Source: JAEHDI01 sp035455185
GTDB lineage: Bacteria > Acidobacteriota > Terriglobia > Bryobacterales > Bryobacteraceae
Length of the DNA stretch: 30,878 nucleotides
Assembly (NCBI GenBank): GCA_035455185.1
Contig: DATIFQ010000336.1
Location: 1 to 30,878, forward strand
Direction of reading: 5' to 3'
Shown here: one piece after another, positions 1 to 7,676 of the stretch
How the letters are laid out: each line of letters starts with the position of its first letter
Position numbering within the stretch: position 1 is the stretch's first letter
Notes under the pieces: generated by a model
Database searches by the model: none
The model's input: the letters and a program-made list of their open reading frames with translations, nothing else
Told to the model about the DNA's origin: nothing
Made by a program: the position numbers and the translations under genes

Positions 1-2405
1 TGCAGGTTGGTGATATCAATCATGTTCGGGTCGCCAACCCTGATGCCCGGCAGGGGCGTATGGAACACGTCGTACCAATCGACCCGTTTGCCAGGCTCGA
101 CCTCCCACCAGTCCATCATCATCGTGTATTCGAGGGCCAGCGGGACACTTCCGAGCTGGGACGATAGCATCTGCGAGTTCGGTACGGTCCAGTAATACAT
201 GCCGTAGGAGCCACGTACTACAGTCTTCCTGTCCAGCTTGTAAGCGGCACCGATGCGAGGGGCGAAATCCTCCTTGTCGCCGTTCATGAGGTTGCTCGGG
301 TACCCCGCCTTGTCCGCCGTAGTCCAACTGAGGTCGTTGGCTGCATAGGAGGCCAGCACCGAAGGAGGAACGCCGAGACTCTCGGCCGGATGGCCGGCCG
401 GTGAGATCAATTGCGTGGCCGTCTGCCACTTGGACATGTCCAACGCGAATATGCGGTTGGCGGACTCATTATAGGGGCTCCAGTAATCCCAGCGCAGGCC
501 GTAGTTCAACGTGAGCCGCGGAGTGACCCTCCAACTATCCTGGGCATAGAAGCCGAGCTCGCCTTGGCGCAGGTAGTAATAGGGACGGGAGTAATTGCAC
601 CTGTAGTAGCTGCCGTAACCCAGAAACATGTCGGCCATTCCAAGGCCGGTGAAGTCCATGGGGTGTTGGCCTTCGGGATCCCAGAGCGCGGTCCAGTCGC
701 CCTGGTATTTGTACCGTCCCTGCCCTTGGCGGGCCCCGCGCGTATTGTTGCGCTCATTGGCGTAACGGAAGCCTGCCTTGAACTCGTGCTTTCCGTGCAG
801 CCACGTCAGGTTGTCTTCGGCCATCAGCTTGTTCAGGCGCTCGGGCAATTTGTTTTCGCTATCCCAGAGGAAGCCGTTGCCGCCGGTTATGGTCGGCCAG
901 CCATACTCGTCGAGGGGGTTGGAGAGGCCGAGGTACTGGTTGGTCCACTTGACATCCTCGCGCGCGCCGCCTCTGGTACTCCGGGACCTCTGCCCCGATA
1001 GCACCAACTCGTTAAGCAGCAACGGCGAGAACGTGTGAACGTGGGTGATGGTTCCGTTGTAAACCTTGTCCACTTCGCCGATGGAGTTGTATTGGCCTTC
1101 AGGCGAGACCGGACCGCCTCCAAATTTTCCGGACCAGTTGTTGTCAGCGATCGTGAACCTACCCGCGAGGGTGTCCTTGCCCCCAATGTATTGGTTCACC
1201 TTGAAGTTGTAACTGTTGTAGGAAGCCGGATCCGCGGATGTCGCGAAGTAGTTGTTCTCGGCCAGCGGGTTGGCCGGTGTGGTGGGACGAGGTGTGTTTG
1301 CGGAGAGGTAGCTGACCAGCTTGTTCCCTCCCAAAGTGGAAGGAATCATGTTGCCGGTAAAGGGCGTGCGGGTGCCGCTCGCCGTCGTCGAGTACGGGTC
1401 GTAAATCGTGTAGGGGTGGCCGGCTCCGTCGTCGAGATTCGAGAAATCGCCCTTCCACATGGCTTCGGTCGGCACGATGTCTTGAGTCGACGAGTATTCC
1501 CGCAGACGCATGCCCTGGAATGAGAAGAACCAGAAGGTCCTGTCCTTGCCGTTGTACAGTCCGGGGATGCGCACCGGTCCACCGGCGGACGCCCCGAATT
1601 CATTTCGTTTGTAAGGGTCAGGGTTGTTGCCATCCTGGCGCGCCCGCGCCCGTAACCCGGCCGCGTTGTTGCGGAATTTCTCGAAGACGCTGCCGTGGAA
1701 CTCGTTGGTCCCGCTCTTGGTCACCATGGTGATCGTGGCGGGATGCGAGAACTGGGCGGTGGAATTGGTGTCAACGCCGAATTCCTGAATCGTGTCCAAC
1801 GCCAGATTGACGCGTGGCAACCCACCGCGCATGCGGTCGACAATCGAGCCGCCATCCTGCAAGATCTCGGCCGCCCCTGGGTTCATACCCGCCACGTGGG
1901 GCGAGTAGGACCCCGCTTCCACGCCGGGTGTGAGCTGGAACAATTGCGTGATGTCCATACCGTTGAGCGGCATGTCTCGGATGCGCTCGGACTCGGTCAC
2001 GCTCGCGATGCTCGAGCTCTCGGCTGCAATCACTGGGGTGACGGCCCTGACTTCCACCGCGGCAGCCAGATCGCCGATTTCCATGCCTGGGTCAATCACC
2101 GCGAGTTGTTGAACCTGCAGCTCAAGGTTGCCGGACCACTTCTTGAATCCCTGCGCTTCCACCAATAACTGGTACTTGCCTGGGAACGTGTTCGGGAAGC
2201 TGTAGAGCCCGTTCTCATCGCTTTGCGCCTGCCGCACGGATCTTGTCTCGACGTTTAGCAGGGTCACGGCTGCGCTCGGAACAGCAGCTCCGCTGGGGTC
2301 CTTCACCATTCCCCTCACGGTACCGGCAGTGGACTGAGCCCACACCCCCGTGCAGGCGACAAGCGCCAGCAGGACGACGACAGTAATGCTTCGATAGTTA
2401 TTCAT
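1..2405 (-). CDS. Oar-like TonB-dependent receptor, partial (C-terminus beyond left edge)
   Basis: The minus-strand frame is open from an ATG at 2405 to the left edge, giving about 801 residues without a stop. The N-terminus is a signal peptide (MNNYRSITVVVLLALVACTG, mature part from about VWAQ). Next comes a carboxypeptidase-regulatory-like beta-sandwich (about residues 25-105, beginning STAGTVRGMVKDPSGAAVPS), then a plug domain with the family-typical phrase VTKSGTNEFHGSVFE, then Tyr- and Trp-rich barrel strands such as LTLNYGLRWDYWSPYNE. Family members are usually 1000-1150 aa, so about 200-300 residues lie outside the window. Such receptors sit in the outer membrane and are thought to import large ligands with TonB energy; the ligand cannot be told here. 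A ribosome-binding site (AGGGAGGT) precedes the ATG. It is divergent from a LacI-type repressor and has a promoter with a downstream operator-like palindrome. Confidence 0.93.
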   Translation of the reverse strand, partial: MNNYRSITVVVLLALVACTGVWAQSTAGTVRGMVKDPSGAAVPSAAVTLLNVETRSVRQAQSDENGLYSFPNTFPGKYQLLVEAQGFKKWSGNLELQVQQLAVIDPGMEIGDLAAAVEVRAVTPVIAAESSSIASVTESERIRDMPLNGMDITQLFQLTPGVEAGSYSPHVAGMNPGAAEILQDGGSIVDRMRGGLPRVNLALDTIQEFGVDTNSTAQFSHPATITMVTKSGTNEFHGSVFEKFRNNAAGLRARARQDGNNPDPYKRNEFGASAGGPVRIPGLYNGKDRTFWFFSFQGMRLREYSSTQDIVPTEAMWKGDFSNLDDGAGHPYTIYDPYSTTASGTRTPFTGNMIPSTLGGNKLVSYLSANTPRPTTPANPLAENNYFATSADPASYNSYNFKVNQYIGGKDTLAGRFTIADNNWSGKFGGGPVSPEGQYNSIGEVDKVYNGTITHVHTFSPLLLNELVLSGQRSRSTRGGAREDVKWTNQYLGLSNPLDEYGWPTITGGNGFLWDSENKLPERLNKLMAEDNLTWLHGKHEFKAGFRYANERNNTRGARQGQGRYKYQGDWTALWDPEGQHPMDFTGLGMADMFLGYGSYYRCNYSRPYYYLRQGELGFYAQDSWRVTPRLTLNYGLRWDYWSPYNESANRIFALDMSKWQTATQLISPAGHPAESLGVPPSVLASYAANDLSWTTADKAGYPSNLMNGDKEDFAPRIGAAYKLDRKTVVRGSYGMYYWTVPNSQMLSSQLGSVPLALEYTMMMDWWEVEPGKRVDWYDVFHTPLPGIRVGDPNMIDITNL

Positions 2406-2501
2406 GTCAAATGACCTCCCTGTAGACTCCTGCATGGACCGCCGAGAGAGCCGGGTGACTTTGGCAGTCAAATGGAGGACGCCTGAAACTGTTGCATTGT
2501 C

Positions 2502-2519
2502 TTGTGAAAACTTTCACAA
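2502..2519. promoter_or_regulatory. 18-bp operator-like palindrome
   Basis: The sequence TTGTGAAAACTTTCACAA has perfect 8-bp arms around a 2-bp centre. It begins within a few bases of the predicted start of the receptor transcript, a position where a bound repressor would block initiation or clearance. The divergent LacI-family gene next door is the obvious candidate binder. Classical LacI/PurR sites have a central CG, which is absent here, so the pairing is inferred from position and symmetry. Confidence 0.6.
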
Positions 2520-2527
2520 CAACGTGA

Positions 2528-2556
2528 AGCATATCATCAAATATTGGTCGTGTCAA
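2528..2556 (-). promoter_or_regulatory. Sigma70-like promoter of the left TonB-dependent receptor
   Basis: On the minus strand TTGACA (2556-2551) is followed after exactly 17 bases by TATGCT (2533-2528). The -35 box is perfect and the -10 box matches 4 of 6. The predicted transcription start is near 2521, leaving a leader of about 115 nt before the ATG at 2405. Confidence 0.7.
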
Positions 2557-2596
2557 GAGCAGATCCCGTTTTTCAGTGATTTTTGATGAGCTGGGA

Positions 2597-2624
2597 ATCG
2601 GTTTCTCAGTCCCCAAAAACCGAT
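2597..2624. repeat. Inverted repeat upstream of the LacI-type gene
   Basis: ATCGGTTT (2597-2604) and AAACCGAT (2617-2624) form perfect 8-bp arms around a 12-base loop. It lies about 60 bp upstream of the repressor promoter and about 40 bp upstream of the receptor promoter. It may be a second regulatory site shared by the divergent pair. Confidence 0.45.
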
Positions 2625-2683
2625 GTAATCATCAACAAATGAAGGCGGCTCACTCGCAACCTCACGACTCTGCGAAATGTCTC

Positions 2684-2712
2684 TTGAAAACAGGGAACAG
2701 ATCTGATAAACT
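2684..2712 (+). promoter_or_regulatory. Sigma70-like promoter of the LacI-type gene
   Basis: TTGAAA (2684-2689, 5 of 6 matches) and TAAACT (2707-2712, 4 of 6) are separated by 17 bases. Transcription would start near 2719, giving a leader of about 37 nt before the chosen ATG at 2756. This supports that start over the longer open frame beginning at 2576. Confidence 0.55.
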
Positions 2713-2755
2713 GACTCCGGTTGAGTGTTCTGATGCTAACCGGGAAAAATGCCAC

Positions 2756-3820
2756 ATGAGTTCGCAAAAGAAGGTCACCCTGCGGGACGTTGCCCGGCTG
2801 GCCAAGGTCAGCCCATCCACCGTCTCGCGGGTGGTGACCCGCAGCGCCTGGGTGAGCCCGGAGATCGAGGCCCGCGTGAGAAGCGTCGCCCGGAAACACG
2901 GCTTGGACCTGGAATCGAAGATCAAAGCGCGGGTCATCGCCTTCGTGCTCTCCAACCGCGACATGCTGCACCCCTTCCATTCGCGGGTCCTCGTTGGGGC
3001 GGAGGCGTACTGCACCGCTCATGGCTGGGACATTTTGTTTCTTACCTTCCGCTACCCAGCCGGCATCCCCGCGAGTGACGTTCGCTTGCCGGACGTGCTG
3101 CGCAGGCGGGACTTGGTCAGGGCAGTGATTCTGGCGGGGGCCAATTCCCCCAACCTCCTGGGCGCGCTCAAGGATCAGGGTCTGCCGTTTGCGGTGCTCG
3201 GCAACAACGTCGAGGGCGACTGGCGCGCCGAAGACTACGACGTGGTGTGGTCCGACGACGTGGCTGGGTCGGTCGAACTCACGCGCTACTTCTTGTCCCT
3301 CGGGCATCGGGACATCTGGTTTGTGGGCAACCGCCGGCTGCCCTGGTCGGCCCGTTCCTGCCAAGGGTATTCGCAGGTGATGCAGGAGACCGGCTTGGCA
3401 CCCCGCGTGAGCAGCATAAACTCGCTCGACGATGAAGACCTCGGTTATCTCGGAACCAAGTCGATCCTGTCGCGCAACGAACCGATCAGCGCCGTCATCG
3501 CGAGTTCCGATCAGGCCGCGGCCGGTGTGTACCGCGCCTTACGGGACTCGCAGAAGCGCGTCGCCGACGACATCAGCGTCGCCGGGTTCAACGACACCGA
3601 GGCCACCGTACTCCAACCTCCGCTGACAAGTGTTCGGGAGTTCGGCCAGGAAATCGGCAGGCACCTGGCGGAACAAGTGATCAACCGCATTCACCAGCCC
3701 GACCTGCCCCCGCAGAACGTCATCGTGCCGACCGAGCTGATCAAGCGTGCATCCTGCCGCGAGTTTTCGCCGGATCGCCGGGCGGACACCGGCAGGCTGG
3801 CGGCGCCGGCGGTGTCGTGA
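2756..3820 (+). CDS. LacI-family transcriptional regulator
   Basis: A 354-aa protein, the usual length for LacI/GalR repressors. The N-terminal helix-turn-helix is clear at about residues 7-27 (VTLRDVARLAKVSPSTVSRV). The rest is a periplasmic-binding-protein-like effector domain: it carries the family phrases GNRRLPWSARSCQGY, AVIASSDQAAAGVYRAL and DDISVAGFNDTE, and ends with the typical PPLTSVREFGQEIGRHLAEQ. The frame is open back to 2576, but those 60 extra residues precede the helix-turn-helix and lie upstream of the predicted promoter, so the ATG at 2756 is preferred. The ribosome-binding site is weak. It is divergent from the Oar-like receptor, whose promoter has an operator-like palindrome. 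It most likely represses that receptor and possibly itself in response to a sugar; the effector is unknown. Confidence 0.93.
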   Translation: MSSQKKVTLRDVARLAKVSPSTVSRVVTRSAWVSPEIEARVRSVARKHGLDLESKIKARVIAFVLSNRDMLHPFHSRVLVGAEAYCTAHGWDILFLTFRYPAGIPASDVRLPDVLRRRDLVRAVILAGANSPNLLGALKDQGLPFAVLGNNVEGDWRAEDYDVVWSDDVAGSVELTRYFLSLGHRDIWFVGNRRLPWSARSCQGYSQVMQETGLAPRVSSINSLDDEDLGYLGTKSILSRNEPISAVIASSDQAAAGVYRALRDSQKRVADDISVAGFNDTEATVLQPPLTSVREFGQEIGRHLAEQVINRIHQPDLPPQNVIVPTELIKRASCREFSPDRRADTGRLAAPAVS

Positions 3821-3919
3821 GCCACCCTCACTTCCTTAGCGCGATTCTTTGCTGAGCTTTCATACGGTCGGTTGCCGCCCATCGTTGCCATGGCCGCGGT
3901 GGTTGATAATCGAGGAATC

Positions 3920-4276
3920 ATGGAACCGAAGAAGCTGATGGCCGTGGATCCGAAAACGCTGCCGTGGGAGGAAGTCTTTAACGAGCCGACGGGCAAGTAT
4001 CTGTATCGCCGGAGCCTGGTGACGGATCCGGATACCGGGATGGAGATCAAGATCGTGCGATACCCGGCGGGGTTCACGAATCCGCTGCACACGCATCACT
4101 GCGCGCACGGGATGTATGTGCTTGAGGGAACACTGAAGACGCACGAGGGCAGTTACGGCCCGGGATCGTTCCTTTGGTTTCCGGAGGGGATGACGATGGA
4201 GCACGGCGCGACGGCGGAGCAGGATGTCGTGATCCTGTTCATCACGAACAAGCCGTTCGACATTCAGTATCTGTGA
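3920..4276 (+). CDS. Small cupin-domain protein
   Basis: A 118-aa single-domain cupin. The first cupin motif is visible as NPLHTHHCAHGMYVLEG, whose His residues and Glu would bind a metal. The second is GSFLWFPEGMTMEHG, with the conserved Pro-x-Gly turn and final His. Small cupins of this kind are metal-binding sensors, isomerases or dioxygenases, and no specific activity can be assigned. The start is placed at ATG 3920 because CGAGGA lies 4 bases upstream; the frame is open to 3872, but the extra 16 residues look non-coding. It follows the LacI gene on the same strand after about 100 bp, without clear promoter elements of its own. Confidence 0.85.
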   Translation: MEPKKLMAVDPKTLPWEEVFNEPTGKYLYRRSLVTDPDTGMEIKIVRYPAGFTNPLHTHHCAHGMYVLEGTLKTHEGSYGPGSFLWFPEGMTMEHGATAEQDVVILFITNKPFDIQYL

Positions 4277-4333
4277 GAAGGCACACGGGGGCCTGGGCGG
4301 CGGGGGAAATAGAGAAGGATTTTTCGTCACCTG

Positions 4334-4358
4334 CGGGCCGGGGTCCTACCCCGGCCCG
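4334..4358. terminator. GC-rich hairpin downstream of the cupin gene (terminator-like)
   Basis: CGGGCCGGGG and CCCCGGCCCG form a perfect 10-bp stem closed by the 5-base loop TCCTA. It starts 58 bp past the cupin stop. No clear T-run follows, so it may work as an RNA-stabilising or Rho-assisted end rather than a canonical intrinsic terminator. The stem core CGGGCCGG/CCGGCCCG recurs in the hairpin at 22555-22578. Confidence 0.5.
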
Positions 4359-4642
4359 GCGGGCAAGGAAGTGTCGGCTTCACAAGGGGACCGATCCCAC
4401 CCTGGCGCGTCGATGGCGGCACGATGTCCGCCACCGCAAGCCCTCACGAGCGCCGCGGTCAGAGTCCACTGAGATGAAACGTACGGTGGCCACCAATACG
4501 TCGAGGCGAGTCCGTAGACCCGCCTTCCTGATTTCAGTGTAGGGGCGGCGGCGCGAAGCGCAAGTCGGGGAGACGCGATGTTGTTGGGAAGACAGACCAA
4601 AAAAGATGTGGTTTCTTGTGAATGACGGAGCGCGACGCTCAC
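4359..4642. other. Intergenic stretch without a recognised gene
   Basis: Together with the hairpin before it, about 400 bp separate the cupin stop from the ribbon-helix-helix gene. Overlapping minus-strand open frames of about 200 codons cross it, but they run through the ribbon-helix-helix gene in antisense and have Arg/Ser-rich compositions without domains. A 5-bp stem (GAGCG/CGCTC, 4628-4640) lies just upstream of the 17-bp palindrome. I see no RNA gene. Confidence 0.5.
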
Positions 4643-4659
4643 TGCACCACTGTGGTGCA
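4643..4659. promoter_or_regulatory. 17-bp palindrome upstream of the ribbon-helix-helix gene
   Basis: TGCACCAC-T-GTGGTGCA has perfect 8-bp arms around one central base. It ends 20 bp before the ATG at 4680. Ribbon-helix-helix regulators usually bind palindromes in their own promoters, so this is a likely autoregulatory operator. Binding by this protein is inferred from position. Confidence 0.6.
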
Positions 4660-4679
4660 CCTTTTGGTATCCTGTAGGA

Positions 4680-4994
4680 ATGCAGGCACGACGTATTAAG
4701 GTCGGAGCTAAGTCCAGGAAAGGAAGGCCGGTTCGACAGAGCGTGACGCTGCCAGCGGCACTGGCATCGGATGTCCGCCGCGTTGCCAAAGAGCGTCGTC
4801 TGACCATGAGCCGGGCACTTGTTGCGCTGGCTGAACGTGGTGTGCAAGCAGAGGCGGAAGCCCAGGAACAGCTCAAGACCGCGTACCGGCGGTTTCTCAA
4901 CGAGAACGAACCCGCCCGCAAGAACGAGGCCGGCAAGGAACTGATCAGAGCCATCTTCGGAAAGGACGCGATTGGCGAAGATCAAGTGCTCTGA
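4680..4994 (+). CDS. Ribbon-helix-helix (CopG/Arc-like) DNA-binding protein
   Basis: A 104-aa basic protein. Residues about 19-50 fit a ribbon-helix-helix fold: a short strand (RQSVTLPAAL), helix A (ASDVRRVAKERRL), the T-M-S turn and helix B (RALVALAERGVQAEA). The tail is charged and helical (LKTAYRRFLNENEPARKN). Such proteins bind DNA as dimers and are often antitoxins, but no toxin gene follows; the next gene encodes a secreted protein. ATG 4680 has only a close TAGGA 1 base away. A -10-like TATCCT at 4668-4673 would place the transcript start on the ATG itself, so the message could be leaderless. The palindrome at 4643-4659 suggests autoregulation. Confidence 0.72.
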   Translation: MQARRIKVGAKSRKGRPVRQSVTLPAALASDVRRVAKERRLTMSRALVALAERGVQAEAEAQEQLKTAYRRFLNENEPARKNEAGKELIRAIFGKDAIGEDQVL

Positions 4995-5025
4995 ATTGGT
5001 GGTTAGTGCCCATTTCTTAGCGGGA

Positions 5026-5034
5026 TGCTATATT
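5026..5034 (+). promoter_or_regulatory. Extended -10 promoter candidate for the BsuPI-domain gene
   Basis: The sequence TGCTATATT has a TG dinucleotide one base before TATATT (5029-5034, 5 of 6 matches). No good -35 box lies 17 bases upstream, as is allowed for extended -10 promoters. The leader to ATG 5129 would be about 90 nt. Confidence 0.4.
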
Positions 5035-5128
5035 CGCCTCATGTGGGATGTACTGCACAACACTGCGTTCAGTGATGGTGCGCTCTTCCGGTCCTGAATA
5101 CCTGGCTGCTGAGAAGGAGAACCTTCAG

Positions 5129-6133
5129 ATGAACCCCGTTGTGTCTCGTGGCTTTTGCTTTGCGATCCTGATCGTGCTGTCGGCCGCGGGTCTTAGCGCG
5201 GCGGAGTTCCTGCCACTTGCTCCCGGCAACAACTGGACGTATCGGGACGCGGTTACCGGCTCAAACTTCACCGTCGAAATCGGCTTGGTTCAGATGTACG
5301 CAAACAATCACGTGTATCACATGCTCCGCGGATACACGCCGATGCCGGTGTGGGTACGGATCAATGAGTATGGCAACGCCGTTTTCTGGGACGAGGCACA
5401 ACGAAGCGACGTCATGCTGACTGCCTTCGAGACCGGTTTCGGGGGATGGTTCGAGGCCGGGGCTCGGGAATGCCCCGAGCAGGGACAGGCTCAGGAGAAA
5501 CGGGGCGTTCACCACGGCCCGGCCGGCGAATGGAACGTACTCGAGATCCAGTACCGAACCTTAGAATGTGCGGACACGGGCGATTTGCTGGAACAGTTCG
5601 CCGAGAATATCGGGATGGTGCGCCGGGTGGTGAACACCATCGCAGGCCCCCGAACGTTCGATCTCGTCCACGCCCGCCTCGGCGCCCTCTCCATTTCCGC
5701 GGGCAATGCCGGTGGCTTCAGTGTCACCGCGACGCTAAGCCCGGAACCCGGCTATTGGGAGGCCACGTTACGCGTTGACCAGCGGTCCGGGGACAGTCTC
5801 AAAGTGCGCTTCCCCACGTCGCAGGAATACGATCTGCGATTGCGTGATTCGGGCGGCAACGTCGTGTGGACATGGTCGGCGGGCAAGGTTTTCGATCCAC
5901 CCGAACACGAACTCCATCTCCTCGACGGCTGGAAAGCGTCGGTCAAGGTTCCGATTCCCCTTGTACCCCCTCAGGGACCACAGACCTACACGCTGGAGGC
6001 ATGGTTGACGGTCGCCGACGGAGAGCCGCGCTTCGCCGCAGCCACCACAGTGAAGGCGCCTGGCACCACTGGCGTTGTGGCGCTGCGTCAGGGACGGATC
6101 AAAATACAACCACCCGGCCGCCGCAAGAATTGA
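5129..6133 (+). CDS. Secreted protein with a BsuPI-type (intracellular proteinase inhibitor-like) domain
   Basis: A 334-aa protein. A Sec signal peptide covers residues 1-25 (core CFAILIVLSAAGLSA). The middle part (about 26-200) starts LPLAPGNNWTYRD, a phrase common in secreted proteins of unknown role from acidobacteria and planctomycetes, and has several Trp and aromatic residues. Residues about 205-300 match the BsuPI family: FPTSQEYDLRLRDSGGN followed by VVWTWSAGKVF and a beta-rich tail. BsuPI was named for a Bacillus protease inhibitor, but in secreted proteins the domain is better seen as an Ig-like beta-sandwich. ATG 5129 is chosen for AAGGAGA at 5114-5120 and because the signal peptide starts there; upstream codons back to 5048 are in frame but have no ribosome-binding site. 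Its target is unknown. Confidence 0.78.
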   Translation: MNPVVSRGFCFAILIVLSAAGLSAAEFLPLAPGNNWTYRDAVTGSNFTVEIGLVQMYANNHVYHMLRGYTPMPVWVRINEYGNAVFWDEAQRSDVMLTAFETGFGGWFEAGARECPEQGQAQEKRGVHHGPAGEWNVLEIQYRTLECADTGDLLEQFAENIGMVRRVVNTIAGPRTFDLVHARLGALSISAGNAGGFSVTATLSPEPGYWEATLRVDQRSGDSLKVRFPTSQEYDLRLRDSGGNVVWTWSAGKVFDPPEHELHLLDGWKASVKVPIPLVPPQGPQTYTLEAWLTVADGEPRFAAATTVKAPGTTGVVALRQGRIKIQPPGRRKN

Positions 6134-6269
6134 CGACTGGCCTGGACCGCTCTTCTGTGCGATCCCACAAAAAGCGAACCTGACGAGACCGTTGTTCTGA
6201 AATTTGTGACAGAATCGGGGGCGGACTCGAGATGCCGGCCGCCGGTCTGACCGGCTGGAAAGGAATACT

Positions 6270-7616
6270 ATGCCCGATTCCATCTCACGAAGATCATTAT
6301 TAAAGGCGTCTGCTATCGGCGCTCCCGCAGCCTTTACCATTGTGAAGCCTCATCTGGTTCGAGGGGCCGGGAAGGAGAAACTGAAGGTCGGCCTGGTGGG
6401 CTGCGGCGGGCGCGGCACGTCCGCCGTTTTCGAACTGATGGCTGCCACGGACAACGTCGAACTCACAGCGATGGCGGACGTGTTCGAGGACAAGCTGGAG
6501 AGTTCGCTCGAGCGCCTAAGAAGCGATCGGAACCTGAAACGCTTCGCCGGCCAGACAGTGATCCGTGACGGGAAGCCTTATCAGCTCACCGTGGAGGATA
6601 TGGCGAAAAAACTCCAGGCGGGCATTAAGGTGGCTCCCGACCGTCACTTTGTCGGCCAGGACGCGTTTAAAAAGTTACTTGCGACCGATATCGACGCCGT
6701 GTTGTTGATCACACCTCCGGGGCACCGGCCGCTGCACTTTGAAGCCGCCATCGAGGCCAGGAAACATGTCTTCCTCGAGAAGCCCGTCGCGACCGACCCG
6801 GTGGGTACCCGGCGCGTCATCGCCGCGGGCCGGAAGGCTAAAGAACTCGGCCTCACTGTGGTTTCCGGCACCGAGATGCGGTACACCCCGCAGTACATGG
6901 AGACCGTGGAGCAGATCCAGGCCGGCGCCATCGGCGACATCACGGCGGCGTATGCCTACTGGTATGGAACTGCGATCTTCCATGCCAGCGAGAGGAAACC
7001 CGAATGGAATGAGATCGACTGGCAACACCGGAACTGGTACTCGTTTGTTTGGATCTGCGGCGACCAGCTTGTGGAGCAGCAAGTGCACCGCATCGACCTG
7101 GTCGACTGGGTCATGAAGTCGCACCCGATCAAGGCGATCGGCAACGGGGGACGCGCGTGGCGGCGCAACGACAACCCGGTACACGGAGACGTCTTCGACA
7201 TCATGGACGTCGAGTTCACGTATCCGAACGGGGTGAAGCTCATCAGCATGAGCCGGCACTATCCGCGCTACGACCACCTTCCTATGCGAAACGGAGCGGA
7301 GGTGGTCGGCGCCAAGGGGCGGAGCAACTGCATGGACATGGCGCGCACGAAGACGGAGATCATCGGCGGGATGCAGGAGCAGGTGCGGCTGATCAATTCG
7401 ATCCGCGGCGACGGGCCCTACATCAACAACACGGAAGAGGTGGCCGAGAGCACCATGGTCTGCATCATGGGGCGCGAAGCGGCCTACTCGGGCCAGGAAG
7501 TCACGTGGGAGCAGGTGATGAATTCACAACTCGACCTGTATCCGAAGGACCTGAGCCCGGGCGCCGAGATCCCAGTCCCGAAGCCGCGCGTGCCGGGAGA
7601 GTACAGGTTCGTGTAG
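6270..7616 (+). CDS. Tat-exported Gfo/Idh/MocA-family oxidoreductase
   Basis: A 448-aa protein. Residues 5-13 (ISRRSLLKA) are a twin-arginine signal, so the enzyme should be exported folded with its cofactor. The NAD(P)-binding Rossmann motif is GLVGCGGRGT (41-50). The conserved E-K-P motif (170-172, HVFLEKPVATDP) supplies the usual catalytic Lys. The C-terminal alpha/beta domain includes EQQVHRIDLVDWV, the family's substrate-side His region. These enzymes oxidise or isomerise sugars, sugar acids or inositols, and some exported members act as glycosidases by a redox mechanism; the substrate is not readable. AAGGA lies 6-7 bases before the ATG. A GCCGGT/ACCGGC hairpin (6241-6255) sits just upstream of that site and could affect translation. 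It converges on the serine-hydrolase operon. Confidence 0.92.
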   Translation: MPDSISRRSLLKASAIGAPAAFTIVKPHLVRGAGKEKLKVGLVGCGGRGTSAVFELMAATDNVELTAMADVFEDKLESSLERLRSDRNLKRFAGQTVIRDGKPYQLTVEDMAKKLQAGIKVAPDRHFVGQDAFKKLLATDIDAVLLITPPGHRPLHFEAAIEARKHVFLEKPVATDPVGTRRVIAAGRKAKELGLTVVSGTEMRYTPQYMETVEQIQAGAIGDITAAYAYWYGTAIFHASERKPEWNEIDWQHRNWYSFVWICGDQLVEQQVHRIDLVDWVMKSHPIKAIGNGGRAWRRNDNPVHGDVFDIMDVEFTYPNGVKLISMSRHYPRYDHLPMRNGAEVVGAKGRSNCMDMARTKTEIIGGMQEQVRLINSIRGDGPYINNTEEVAESTMVCIMGREAAYSGQEVTWEQVMNSQLDLYPKDLSPGAEIPVPKPRVPGEYRFV

Positions 7617-7643
7617 GGGCCTGACGAGTGACGGTGGAAGCCG

Positions 7644-7668
7644 AGGACAGGGCCGGGCCGGCCGTCCT
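7644..7668. terminator. Hairpin between convergent genes (terminator-like)
   Basis: AGGAC (7644-7648) and GTCCT (7664-7668) form an outer stem enclosing a self-complementary GC-rich core in which GGCC pairs with GGCC. It occupies most of the 60-bp gap between the oxidoreductase and the convergent serine-hydrolase operon. There is no T-run, so termination is inferred from position and structure. Confidence 0.4.
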
Positions 7669-7676
7669 GCCGAATA

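Noticed and set aside
411..1001. Plus-strand open frame of 196 codons
   Set aside because: It is antisense to the left Oar-like receptor, whose domains are clear, and has Val/Ala-rich composition without a domain or ribosome-binding site.
2606..3364. Minus-strand open frame of 252 codons
   Set aside because: It is antisense to the LacI-type gene, which has a clear helix-turn-helix and its own promoter.
4346..4985. Two minus-strand frames of about 200 codons
   Set aside because: They overlap each other and the ribbon-helix-helix gene in antisense, and have no domain or ribosome-binding site.
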